A DNA stretch of 64,000 nt, taken from assembly GCF_023898865.1 (NCBI RefSeq), contig NZ_JAGSOV010000069.1:42386-106385 (forward strand), read 5' to 3'. Origin of the DNA: Pseudonocardia humida (GTDB taxonomy: Bacteria; Actinomycetota; Actinomycetes; Mycobacteriales; Pseudonocardiaceae). This document shows, piece after piece, positions 43,722 to 51,675 of the stretch. The notes under the pieces were generated by a model that saw only the letters and a program-made list of their open reading frames with translations, was not told the origin of the DNA and did no database searches. How positions within the stretch are numbered: the stretch's first letter is position 1; every line of letters starts with the position of its first letter. The translations under genes and the position numbers were made by a program.

Positions 43722-44705
43722 TCACACCGCCCTGCCGTACCAGGTGAGCGACAGCCCGACGCCGATCAGCACCAGCAGCGCCGCCGCGGCGGCGACCAGG
43801 CCGGTCACCTCGACGCGGTCGGTGCGCACGGTCCACGCCACGACCGAGTCGGACACCGCCGCCAGCGACTGCTCGTCGGGGGCGGCGAAGTACTCGCCGT
43901 CGGTGTGCGCGGCGATCTCGCGCAGCGTCGGCTCGTCGAGCGCCGTCGCCACCTGGAAGCCGTCGATCTGCAGCACGGTCCCGGCCGGGCTGCCGAGCCC
44001 GACCGGGTAGACGCGCACGCCCGCGCCGGAGGCGATGTCGGCCATCGCGACGGGGTCCAGGTCGTCGGTGTTCTCCCCGTCGGAGATCAGCACGATCGCC
44101 GCCGACCCGTGGTAGCCCAGGTCGGCGCCGCGCGGCTCGGCGCCACCGGAGGAGGTGTCGACCTCGACGGGCCGGCCCACGATCGCGCTCAGCGCCGTCT
44201 GCAGGCCGCGGGCCAGGCCGGTGCCGCCCTGCGGGCTCAGCCGGTCGATCGCGGCGAGCACCCCCGCCCGGTCGGCGGTGACCTCCTGGGTGACCAGGCC
44301 GGTCCCGCCGAAGGCGACGACGCCCATCAGCACGGACTCGGGCTGGCGGAGCACGAACTCGCGCGCGGCGGCCTTGGCTCCCTCCATCCGCGTCGGTGCG
44401 ACGTCGGTGGCGGCCATGCTGGCCGAGACGTCGAAGGCGAGGATCACGGTGCCCTCCCGGCGCGGTTGCGGCACGGTGGCCTCCGGCCGGGCCAGCGCCG
44501 TCACCAGCAGGACCATCGCGACCAGCAGCAGCGCGGGCGGCACGTGCCTGCGGCGGCCCGTCGCGAGCGCCGCGGGCGCCACCAGCCCGAGCGCGGCCAG
44601 CTCGGCGCGCCGGGCCGCGCGCGCCCGCACCAGGCGCCGGTACCAGAGCACCGCGGGCGGCACGGCCAGCAGGCCGAGCAGCATCCACGGCCAGGCCAGG
44701 CTCAT
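43722..44705 (-). CDS. VWA domain membrane protein (BatA-like), first of a pair
   Basis: 327 residues, same layout as the following gene: N-terminal helices (PWMLLGLLAVPPAVLWYRR; PPALLLVAMVLLVTALA), VWA domain with LAFDVSASMAATDVAPTR metal motif, and a C-terminal anchor helix. The ATG at 44705 overlaps the DUF58 stop by 4 bp. The two VWA proteins probably form a membrane complex worked on by the MoxR ATPase. Confidence 0.88.
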   Translation of the reverse strand: MSLAWPWMLLGLLAVPPAVLWYRRLVRARAARRAELAALGLVAPAALATGRRRHVPPALLLVAMVLLVTALARPEATVPQPRREGTVILAFDVSASMAATDVAPTRMEGAKAAAREFVLRQPESVLMGVVAFGGTGLVTQEVTADRAGVLAAIDRLSPQGGTGLARGLQTALSAIVGRPVEVDTSSGGAEPRGADLGYHGSAAIVLISDGENTDDLDPVAMADIASGAGVRVYPVGLGSPAGTVLQIDGFQVATALDEPTLREIAAHTDGEYFAAPDEQSLAAVSDSVVAWTVRTDRVEVTGLVAAAAALLVLIGVGLSLTWYGRAV

Positions 44706-45607
44706 CGTCCCCGCCCCCGCAGCCCGACGATGCGGACCAGCGCGCGCACCAGGTCCTCGTCGGTGGAGACGGTGAACAGCTCGAGCCCGGCCGAGCGCAG
44801 GTCGGCGACCAGCGCGGCCTGGCGGTCGTCGGCGGCGGCGCGCAGCCGCTCCCGGAACCCGGTGTCGTCGGTGTCGACGAAGATGACCTCGCCGGTCTCG
44901 GCGTCCTCGACGTAGATCATCCCGGCCGCCGGCAGCTCGAACTCGCGGCGGTCGACCACCTGCACGGCCACCACGTCGTGGCGGTGCGCCAGCCGGCCCA
45001 GCGGCCCCTGCCAGCCCGGCTCGCCGAGGAAGTCCGAGACGATCACGACCAGCGAGCGCCGCCGGATGATCCCCAGCGCCGAGCGCAGCGCCGCGGCGAG
45101 GTCGGTGCCCGCGCGGCCGCCCTCCGGCCGCGGCCGCAGCAGCCGCGACAGGATCCGCAGCACCTGGGTGCGGCCGTGCCCCGGCGGGATCGTCTCCCGC
45201 ACGCCCGCGTCGAACAGCAGCGCGCCGACCCGGTTGCCGCCGTTGATCAGCAGCTGCGCGAGGGCCGCCGCGATCTCGGCGAGCACCACGTGCTTGCGGC
45301 GCTCGACGGGCCCGAAGTCCATCGACGCGGAGCCGTCCAGCACCAGCCAGACCGTGACGTCGCGGTCCTCCAGGTACTCGCGCACGTGCGTCACGTCGGT
45401 GCGGGCGGTGACGTTCCAGTCGATGTGGCGCAGGTCGTCGCCGAAGCGGTACTCGCGCAGGTCGGTCACGTCGACGCCGGTGCCGCGGAACGCCGTGCGG
45501 TAGTCGCCCTGCAGGCGGCCCTCCAGCCTGCGCAGCACCCGCCACTCGAGCCTGCGCAGCACCCGCTGCGGGGTCAGCGCCGCACCGGCGCCCGACGCGG
45601 CGCTCAT
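44702..45607 (-). CDS. DUF58 domain protein
   Basis: 301 residues. The DUF58 signature is present: YRFGDDLRHIDWNVTARTDVTHVREY followed by a VWA-like fold (LVLDGSASMDFGP). Such proteins accompany MoxR ATPases. It overlaps MoxR upstream (4 bp) and the first VWA gene downstream (4 bp), implying a tightly coupled operon. Confidence 0.9.
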   Translation of the reverse strand: MSAASGAGAALTPQRVLRRLEWRVLRRLEGRLQGDYRTAFRGTGVDVTDLREYRFGDDLRHIDWNVTARTDVTHVREYLEDRDVTVWLVLDGSASMDFGPVERRKHVVLAEIAAALAQLLINGGNRVGALLFDAGVRETIPPGHGRTQVLRILSRLLRPRPEGGRAGTDLAAALRSALGIIRRRSLVVIVSDFLGEPGWQGPLGRLAHRHDVVAVQVVDRREFELPAAGMIYVEDAETGEVIFVDTDDTGFRERLRAAADDRQAALVADLRSAGLELFTVSTDEDLVRALVRIVGLRGRGR

Positions 45608-46629
45608 CGCGCGCGGGTGGCGGGCGCGCGCACGGACGGGTCGACGTCGGGCAGCGGGACCGACGAGATCAGCGGGTCGAGCAGGTCGTCGGGGGAGACG
45701 TCGTCGGCGAGGGCCTCGTAGGACAGCACGACCCGGTGCCGCAGCACGTCGCGGGCGAGTTCGCGGACGTCGGAGGGCAGGGCGTAGTCGCGGCCGCGGA
45801 TGAACGCCAGCGCCTTGGCCCCCAGCACCATGTTGATCGACGCCCGCGGGCTGGCCCCGAACGTCACGTACCGGGCCAGCTCGGCGTGACCGGCCGCGGC
45901 GAGGTCCCGCGTCCCGGTGCTCAGCCGCACCGCGTAGGAGATGATCTCCGGGTCGACGTAGACGGCGTCCGCGGCCCGCTGCAGACCGAGCAGGGTCGCG
46001 GTGTCCATGACCGGCGCGGGCGGCTGCGCCGCGGAGATCATCCGCTCGACCACCACGTACTCCTGCGTGGCGCTGGGGTAGCCGACCAGGACCTTGAACA
46101 TGAACCGGTCGAGCTGCGCCTCCGGCAGCGGGTAGGTGCCCTCGGACTCGATCGGGTTCTGGGTGGCCATCACCAGGAACGGGTCGGGCGCCGGGAAGCT
46201 GTCCCGCCCGATCGTCACCTGCCGCTCCTGCATCACCTCCAGCAGCGCGCTCTGCACCTTGGCCGGCGCCCGGTTGATCTCGTCGGCGAGCAGCAGGTTC
46301 GTGAAGACGGGCCCGAGCGAGACCTGGAAGTCGCCCTCGCGCTGGTTGTAGATCCGGGTGCCCACGACGTCGGCCGGGACCAGGTCGGAGGTGAACTGGA
46401 TGCGCTGGAAGCCGCCGCCGACCGCCCCGGCGAGCGCCTTGATGGCCATGGTCTTCGCCAGCCCCGGCACGCCCTCGACCAGCAGGTGCCCCCGCGCCAG
46501 CAGCGCCACGAGCATCCGCTCCAGCAGCTCGTCCTGCCCGACGATGGTCTTCTTGACCTGGTACAGCGTCGGTTCCAGGGGGAGCTGGGCGGGCTCGGTG
46601 CGGGCGGTGTCGTGCGCGGAGTCGTCCAT
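45604..46629 (-). CDS. MoxR-type AAA+ ATPase
   Basis: 341 residues. Walker A in LLVEGVPGLAKTMAIKALAG, Walker B LLLADEINRAPAKVQSALLEVM, sensor segments ATQNPIESEGTYPLPEAQLDRF, and the C-terminal lid (TFGASPRASINMVLGAKA). MoxR ATPases act as chaperones that assemble or activate VWA-containing partners, here the three downstream gene products. Confidence 0.93.
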   Translation of the reverse strand: MDDSAHDTARTEPAQLPLEPTLYQVKKTIVGQDELLERMLVALLARGHLLVEGVPGLAKTMAIKALAGAVGGGFQRIQFTSDLVPADVVGTRIYNQREGDFQVSLGPVFTNLLLADEINRAPAKVQSALLEVMQERQVTIGRDSFPAPDPFLVMATQNPIESEGTYPLPEAQLDRFMFKVLVGYPSATQEYVVVERMISAAQPPAPVMDTATLLGLQRAADAVYVDPEIISYAVRLSTGTRDLAAAGHAELARYVTFGASPRASINMVLGAKALAFIRGRDYALPSDVRELARDVLRHRVVLSYEALADDVSPDDLLDPLISSVPLPDVDPSVRAPATRAR

Positions 46630-46660
46630 GGGTCTCCCGGTTCGTCGCTGCTGGTGGCGG

Positions 46661-47506
46661 CTACTGCTGCGGTCCGCCTGCCGCGCCGCCTGCGGTGGCG
46701 ATCGGCACGGCGAACCCGATCCCGACGAAGAAGTCCTGGTGGGCGGGGTTGGCCAGGGCGGTCACGATGCCGACGACCTGCCCGGCCGAGTTGAGCAGCG
46801 GGCCGCCGCTGTTGCCCGGGTTGACCGCCGCGTCGAACTGGATGAGCCCGTCGATCGTCGTCCCGCGGTCGGTGGAGATGCTGCGCTCCGCGCCCGACAC
46901 CACCCCGGCGCTCAGGCTGGCGGTGAGCCCCAGCGGGTTGCCCACCGCGAACACCGCCTCCCCGACGGTGGGCGGCCCCGCCAGCACGGCGGGCACGACC
47001 ATCTCGGGCAGCCGGTCGACGGCCAGCACGGCGATGTCCTCGGCGGGCTGCGCGGCGACGACCCGCGCGGCCGCGGTGGTGCCGTCGGCGAACGCCACCT
47101 GCACCTGCCCGGCCCCCTCCACGACGTGCAGGGCCGTGAGGACCGACCCGTCGCCGTTGATGACGACCCCGCTGCCGAGCCCGCCGTCGCTGAGCGCCGC
47201 CCCCGGCAGCTGCGCGGTCACCGTGACCAGGGAGGGCGCGATCGCCTGGAACGCGACCGTCGCATCCGGGGGTGCGTTCCGCTCGACCTCCTGGGCCTGC
47301 TCGACGCCGCGCTGCACGGCCTGGTCGACGTCGGCGCGGGTGAGCGGCGGCGTCCCGGCGGGCAGGAACAGCCACAGCGCGACGGCGACCAGCACGACGA
47401 GGGCCGCGGCGCCGACGAGCAGCGCCCGCCGGCGTCGAGGTCGGTCGGCGGGTGCCACCTCCGACCCACCGGGCGACGTCACCGTCTCGGTAGGTCGCAT
47501 TTTCAT
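46661..47506 (-). CDS. Membrane-anchored trypsin-like (S1C, DegP-like) serine protease
   Basis: 281 residues. A cytoplasmic basic stretch and one membrane helix (~28-50) precede the protease, with catalytic triad H127 (LTALHVVEG), D157 (EDIAVLAV) and S233 (NPGNSGGPLLNS). No PDZ domain follows, so it is shorter than HtrA. It lies 31 bp upstream of moxR on the same strand and may process envelope proteins together with that system. Start codons at 47506 and 47500 are both possible. Confidence 0.88.
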   Translation of the reverse strand: MKMRPTETVTSPGGSEVAPADRPRRRRALLVGAAALVVLVAVALWLFLPAGTPPLTRADVDQAVQRGVEQAQEVERNAPPDATVAFQAIAPSLVTVTAQLPGAALSDGGLGSGVVINGDGSVLTALHVVEGAGQVQVAFADGTTAAARVVAAQPAEDIAVLAVDRLPEMVVPAVLAGPPTVGEAVFAVGNPLGLTASLSAGVVSGAERSISTDRGTTIDGLIQFDAAVNPGNSGGPLLNSAGQVVGIVTALANPAHQDFFVGIGFAVPIATAGGAAGGPQQ

Positions 47507-47612
47507 AACGGTACGCGTGGGTGGGGGAAATGCCAGGTGGAACGGACGATTGTGGCGGGTTCGGCGGCGCCCGGACCGGCCGGGAGCTCCGCGCCGTGCC
47601 ACTCTGTGATCC

Positions 47613-49091
47613 ATGGGCGAGGAGGTCGCGGCGCGGTCGTTCACGCGCGCGGACCGCACGCGGTACCGGCAGAAGGTCCGGCGCTGCCTGGACGTCTTCG
47701 AGCGGATGCTGCGCGAGGCGCGCTTCGACGGCTCCCAGCAGCTGGTGGGCCTGGAGATCGAGCTGAACCTCGTCGACGGCACCGGCGACCCGGCCATGCG
47801 CAACCTCGAGGTGCTCGACGCCATCGCCAACCCCGACTTCCAGACCGAGCTGGGCCAGTTCAACGTCGAGATCAACGTGCCGCCGGTGCCGCTGGCCGGG
47901 TCGGCGCTGGTCGAGCTGGAGGAGCGGGTGCGCCGTGACCTGAACGCGGCGCACGACGCGGCCACCGGGGTCGGCGCTCGGATGATGACGATCGGCATCC
48001 TGCCCACGCTCACCACGAGCCACCTGCGCAGCGACGCGCTCACCGCCAACCCGCGCTACCGGCTGCTGAACGAGCAGGTCTTCGCCGCCCGCGGGGAGGA
48101 CCTCCAGCTCGCCGTCGACGGCCCCGAGCGGCTGCGCACCAGCGCCGACTCGATCGCCCCCGAGGCGGCGTGCACCAGCGTGCAGTTCCACCTGCAGGTC
48201 GGCCCGGACGCGTTCCCGGCGCACTGGAACGCCGCCCAGGCCGTGGCGGGCGTCCAGCTGGCGGTCGGCGCGAACTCGCCCTACCTGTTCGGCAAGGAGC
48301 TGTGGCGCGAGACGCGCATCGCGCTGTTCGAGCAGGCCACCGACACCCGCTCCGACGAGCTCAAGGAGCAGGGCGTGCGGCCGCGGGTCTGGTTCGGCGA
48401 GCGCTGGATCACCTCGATCTTCGACCTGTTCGAGGAGAACGTCCGCTACTTCCCGGCCCTGCTGCCCATCGTCGACGACGAGGACCCCGTCGCCGTCCTG
48501 GACGCGGGCGACACCCCCTCGCTGGCCGAGCTCCGGCTGCACAACGGCACGGTCTACCGCTGGAACCGGCCGGTCTACGACGTCGTCGACGGCATCCCGC
48601 ACCTGCGCGTCGAGAACCGCGTCCTCCCCGCCGGCCCCACCGTCGCCGACACCCTCGCCAACGCCGCGTTCTGGTACGGCCTGGTGCGGGTGCTCGCCGA
48701 AGGCGACCGCCCGGTGTGGAGCAGGCTGTCCTTCGCCGCCGCCGAGGAGAACTTCCACAACGGCGCCCGGCACGGCATCGACGCCCGCGTCTTCTGGCCG
48801 GGTGCCGGCGAGGTACCGGCCACCGAGCTGGTCCTGCGCCACCTCCTCCCGCTCGCCCACGAGGGCCTGGCCCGCTTCGGCGTCGACACCGCCGTCCGCG
48901 ACCGCCTCCTCGGCATCATCGAAGCCCGCTGCATCACCGGCCGGAACGGCGCCCACTGGCAGGTCGAGACGGTCCGCGCGATGCAGCGCGCCGGCGGCAA
49001 CCGCGTCGGCGCGCTGCGCCGGATGGCGCTGCGCTACGCCGACCACATGCACGCCAACGAACCCGTGCACACCTGGCCGATCGAAGCGTGA
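47613..49091 (+). CDS. Glutamate-cysteine ligase family 2 (GCS2)-like protein
   Basis: 492 residues. LVGLEIELNLVDGTGDPA carries the glutamate/metal-binding ExE motif of the GCS2 fold; ELGQFNVEINVPPVPLAG and TSVQFHLQVGPDAFPAHWN are later active-site strands. It belongs to the carboxylate-amine ligase group. In mycothiol-producing organisms such paralogues do not necessarily make gamma-glutamylcysteine, so the product is uncertain. Start GTG or ATG near 47613; the last gene before the tRNA. Confidence 0.8.
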   Translation: MGEEVAARSFTRADRTRYRQKVRRCLDVFERMLREARFDGSQQLVGLEIELNLVDGTGDPAMRNLEVLDAIANPDFQTELGQFNVEINVPPVPLAGSALVELEERVRRDLNAAHDAATGVGARMMTIGILPTLTTSHLRSDALTANPRYRLLNEQVFAARGEDLQLAVDGPERLRTSADSIAPEAACTSVQFHLQVGPDAFPAHWNAAQAVAGVQLAVGANSPYLFGKELWRETRIALFEQATDTRSDELKEQGVRPRVWFGERWITSIFDLFEENVRYFPALLPIVDDEDPVAVLDAGDTPSLAELRLHNGTVYRWNRPVYDVVDGIPHLRVENRVLPAGPTVADTLANAAFWYGLVRVLAEGDRPVWSRLSFAAAEENFHNGARHGIDARVFWPGAGEVPATELVLRHLLPLAHEGLARFGVDTAVRDRLLGIIEARCITGRNGAHWQVETVRAMQRAGGNRVGALRRMALRYADHMHANEPVHTWPIEA

Positions 49092-49212
49092 GCGACCGCC
49101 GGTCGGCAGCGGCACGTCAGCGGTGGGGTGAGCCGCCGAGACGGGTAGCCTGGCCGCGCTCGTCCCGGTGGTTGCTTGCGCCACGGGGGCGAGTGGCCCG
49201 CGAGACGGGTCG

Positions 49213-49287
49213 GGGGCGGTAGCTCAGCTGGTCAGAGCAGCGGACTCATAATCCGTCAGGTCGTGGGTTCGAACCCCACCCGCCCCA
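49213..49287 (+). tRNA. tRNA with CAT anticodon (elongator Met or lysidine-type Ile2), integration target
   Basis: A full cloverleaf can be drawn: acceptor GGGGCGG/CCGCCCC, D-stem GCTC/GAGC, anticodon stem GCGGA/TCCGT around loop CTCATAA, T-arm GTGGG-TTCGAAC-CCCAC and discriminator A; no CCA is encoded. The CAT anticodon fits elongator methionine or the isoleucine tRNA that reads AUA after lysidine modification; sequence alone does not settle which. The variable loop seems one base longer than usual. The 3' half from 49240 is part of the attL repeat, so the functional gene is now a chromosome/element hybrid. Confidence 0.92.
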
Positions 49288-49289
49288 CA
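49240..49289 (+). repeat. attL, 50-bp direct repeat within the tRNA gene
   Basis: Identical base for base to 62162-62211. It begins in the anticodon stem and runs through the T-arm to two bases past the discriminator region; flanking bases differ at both ends (A versus T before, C versus T after), giving clear limits. Confidence 0.95.
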
Positions 49290-49353
49290 CAACTACTCTA
49301 CCAGGGGAAACGCCCTCCGGCCAAGCCGGCTCGTGATCACCGCACCGGCACAG

Positions 49354-49427
49354 CCTGACGGATCGTCCGCACCGCCGCTCCCGCCTCCGGCCAGTCTCGG
49401 CTTGTCTGACCAGCTGAGCTACCGCCC
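49354..49427 (-). repeat. Inverted, decayed tRNA copy in the left arm of the element
   Basis: On the minus strand 49427-49405 is an exact 23-base copy of the tRNA 5' part (GGGCGGTAGCTCAGCTGGTC onward, tRNA 49214-49236). After 34 unrelated bases, 49370-49354 reads GCGGACGATCCGTCAGG, the tRNA anticodon arm with the loop reduced. Order matches the tRNA, so this is a relic in reverse orientation. The rest of 49290-49684 shows no convincing gene. Confidence 0.7.
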
Positions 49428-49684
49428 TCGGCTTAGGTGGGTACGAAGAACCCGAGTGCATCGCTACCGCCGAGTCGAAAGCCTGGTTAGTGTCGCTGCC
49501 TGACGGGCTCCAAGAGATCGATCGGACGCTGTGACGACAATCACACTGCCCCCGTTAATGTTGCAGTTGAGTAACGTTGATCAACGCGACCAGGGCTTTC
49601 TCGATCCCCCGCTCTTGCGAAGCAACCTGAACGCCGGGTTCGGTGGACAAACGGGCGTGTGTTGTGGTGTCCTCGCCGTAGGCG

Positions 49685-49720
49685 CAACTCGGAGAGTTGT
49701 CGGCGCGTGGTATCATACCA
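49685..49720. promoter_or_regulatory. Two adjacent palindromes upstream of the first element gene
   Basis: CAACTC-GGA-GAGTTG (49685-49699) and TGGTAT-C-ATACCA (49708-49720) lie 9 bp apart, 34 bp before the GTG at 49754. They are probably repressor sites; TATCAT inside the second could serve as a -10 box. Confidence 0.45.
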
Positions 49721-49753
49721 TTGCGTCGCCTCTGCCTGCGGCACACTAGACGG

Positions 49754-50056
49754 GTGTGCACGTGCGACCACCCTCACGCTGAGCCCACGGACCCGTGGGT
49801 GGGCCGCCTCGTCTTCTCCATCTTCAAGGGGCGACACGCGCCGTTCTGGATCACTCTGTGGCTGGTGTTGATCGTCGCCGGAGGAGTCATCGTGGCAATG
49901 ACGGCGGGGCCGGTGGTCGCGACTGCACTAGGCGGGGCCGGATTGTCGGCAGTCGTCGCAGCCATGATCAAGGCGCGCAAGCCGACGGCCACTTCAGACC
50001 CGACACTCGAACCTCCTCCGATTTCGCCGGCTACCGGGGCTACTCCTGCCCCGTGA
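49754..50056 (+). CDS. Small membrane protein
   Basis: 100 residues from GTG 49754 (an ATG 19 codons earlier is possible but would run through the palindromic operator region). Two adjacent hydrophobic segments (APFWITLWLVLIVAGGVIVAM and GPVVATALGGAGLSAVVAAMI) precede a basic turn and a Pro/Thr-rich tail. Looks like a holin-sized or signalling membrane peptide; no family recognised. Its end overlaps, tail to tail, the next small membrane gene on the other strand. Confidence 0.5.
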   Translation: MCTCDHPHAEPTDPWVGRLVFSIFKGRHAPFWITLWLVLIVAGGVIVAMTAGPVVATALGGAGLSAVVAAMIKARKPTATSDPTLEPPPISPATGATPAP

Positions 50057-50177
50057 CAGGCACATCTCCATCGCGAGCGGGCGGCTCAGGGCGCCGACGG
50101 TTGATCCACGCCGCCAGTACGACGCCGGCCGGGCCAGCTATTCCCACAACCAGGGTCACCCACAGCTCGGGCGTCAT
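50040..50177 (-). CDS. Very small membrane protein
   Basis: 45 residues from the ATG at 50177 (MTPELWVTLVVGIAGPAGVV). One transmembrane helix (~6-26) is followed by an Arg-rich, Pro-rich tail. Similar one-helix peptides recur at 55797, 57600 and 57865 in the same element. An upstream in-frame start at 50234 would add 19 residues without features. Confidence 0.5.
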   Translation of the reverse strand: MTPELWVTLVVGIAGPAGVVLAAWINRRRPEPPARDGDVPVTGQE

Positions 50178-50504
50178 CCCTCTACCTCCCAGTTCGAGTG
50201 CCTTCTTGGCACTGCTCGGGGGAAAGCTAGACACCGGCCGCCGACAGAATCACGGGCCCCGCAGCCCCCTGACCTGGGATATCCACAACCCTGGCAGATC
50301 ATCTTCGGCTGTACTTGCAGGTCGGGGGCTCGTGGGCGAAGTCCCAACCCTGGTTGTAGGGGTTCGGGGCGGGTGCAGGTCGGGCAGCGTCCGCCCTACA
50401 CGCGCCTACAACGACGAAAAGCCCCCTCCGGAGAGGGGGCTCGGGTCTAGCTCGGTACTACTTCTCGGGGACCAGGTAGGCCGCCAGGGCGGTCGGGTCG
50501 GTCG
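50178..50504. other. Gene-free stretch with a structured segment
   Basis: No convincing reading frame. It contains a nested inverted repeat: GTTGTAGG (50353-50360) pairs with CCTACAAC (50405-50412) and, inside, GGGCGG (50367-50372) pairs with CCGCCC (50391-50396). This could fold into a two-stem RNA or mark a protein-binding site. The terminator of the next minus-strand gene follows at 50420-50441. Confidence 0.45.
50420..50441 (-). terminator. Rho-independent terminator of the HTH gene
   Basis: Nine-base stem (AGCCCCCTC with its complement, 4-base loop) followed on the minus strand by TTTT. It lies 64 bp after the stop of the minus-strand HTH gene at 50505. Confidence 0.8.
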
Positions 50505-50984
50505 TCAGCCGCTGTGCAGGAGCTCTCGCGCCTTCCCTGTCGCCTCACCGCCGCCACGGCCCATGCCGGTCGGCGTCAGAAAGCCTGCTTTCCGTGCCCG
50601 TTGAACGTGCCCCTTGACCGTCGCGGCGGGCCGGCCGATCGCGTCGGCGAGCGTGTCCGTGATAGCCCGACCGGGGAGCGCTGAGACCTCCTCGTAGGCC
50701 ACGGCCAGTCGAGCCAGGTACCTGTCGCTGATCTCCCCGCCGGACTCCTCCCATGCGGTGCTGAGCGCGGCCAGGGCGCCGGTCTGTTCGCGGCGCTGCT
50801 GACGGCGCTGCTCGAACTCCTGACGTCGCAGAGGCTCAGCCACGGTCCGGAACGCGCTGTTCAGGGTCGAGAGCGTCAGCTCGGCGTCGCCGACGGCCCG
50901 GATCGTCACTTCGACCAGCCGGCCACTGTCGCGGCCGAGGACCACCTCGTACGGGCTGCTGATCGTCTCGTGCTCTACCGCCAT
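50505..50984 (-). CDS. HTH-domain regulatory protein
   Basis: 159 residues. The N-terminal half is beta/alpha with a basic, Gln-rich helix (RRQEFEQRRQQRREQTGAL). The C-terminal region ITDTLADAIGRPAATVKGHVQRARKAGFL reads as a helix-turn-helix of the kind used by actinobacterial element and phage regulators, with a Gly-rich end (TGMGRGGGEATGK). It is divergent from the replication genes and has its own terminator, so it may be the element's copy-control or silence keeper through the 51051-51067 palindrome. Confidence 0.7.
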   Translation of the reverse strand: MAVEHETISSPYEVVLGRDSGRLVEVTIRAVGDAELTLSTLNSAFRTVAEPLRRQEFEQRRQQRREQTGALAALSTAWEESGGEISDRYLARLAVAYEEVSALPGRAITDTLADAIGRPAATVKGHVQRARKAGFLTPTGMGRGGGEATGKARELLHSG

Positions 50985-51363
50985 CGCCGCAGGTTAGCAC
51001 CATCGCAGCGTCGCACGACGGACCCGACCGAAGACCGTCGCACTGTCGTGCTACAGTTCTACTGTAGCTCGGTCCTGCCGGGCAGGGGGACCAGGAACGG
51101 ACCGCTCGGCGGGCCGGTGGCCCCGACCGGGCGTAGCGGCCCGGCTAACCGAACAGGTGACGCGGCACCGAGACCAATCCGTGCGCTCTGTCTCAGAGTC
51201 GAACAACCAGCCCGCCGGGACGGCGCTCAGCGCCCAGCGGGATCTACCGGCCTCAGTCAGGGGATCGCATCTAAGTCGATCCCTGCCGGGAGTGGTGACG
51301 ACCGAGGACAGCGCGCCGCCGCGAACAACGGAACTCCAGAGACAACACCGAGAGGAGATCACG
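50985..51363. promoter_or_regulatory. Divergent control region with a 17-bp palindrome
   Basis: This 379-bp gap separates the HTH gene from the replication genes. CTACAGT-TCT-ACTGTAG at 51051-51067 is a perfect palindrome; GTCGCAC occurs just before it at 51010 and 51038. It is the natural operator/promoter region for both directions. Longer upstream starts for the gene at 51364 would use part of this DNA but have no ribosome site. Confidence 0.55.
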
Positions 51364-51675
51364 ATGAACACGAATACCCGAGAGGTCACTGGAGTGCCGC
51401 ACTGGCTGTACGCCGTCGTGTCCGTTCTGGCTGATGGATTCCACGCGATGACGGTCTATTCGTCCCTGCTGCTCCGAGAGACGGACGAGATGTACCGGCC
51501 GGTGCGAGAGTTCCTGGCCGCGCATTGCAACACGCTCGGATCGGTCGAACGAGCCGAGGATCCGGACATGATGTTCGGCGGAGCCGACTTGCTGGTCTAT
51601 TCGATCTGGGAGGACTGCCCTGGACCGTTGGTGGTCCACGCTTGCAAGTGCGAACTATTCGAGGTGGCAACATGA
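51364..51675 (+). CDS. Hypothetical protein preceding the replication ATPase
   Basis: 103 residues from the ATG at 51364, which follows AGGAG by 6 bases. Sequence is mixed alpha/beta (VPHWLYAVVSVLADGFHAM; MYRPVREFLAAHCNTLGSVE; ADLLVYSIWEDCPGPLVVHA) with three cysteines. No family recognised. Its stop overlaps the ATPase start (ATGA), so the two act or are at least made together. Confidence 0.7.
   Translation: MNTNTREVTGVPHWLYAVVSVLADGFHAMTVYSSLLLRETDEMYRPVREFLAAHCNTLGSVERAEDPDMMFGGADLLVYSIWEDCPGPLVVHACKCELFEVAT

Noticed and set aside
49246..49461. 71-codon frame antisense to the tRNA
   Set aside because: It reads through the tRNA and its relic; such tRNA-antisense peptides (GSNPRPDG type) are a well-known annotation artefact.
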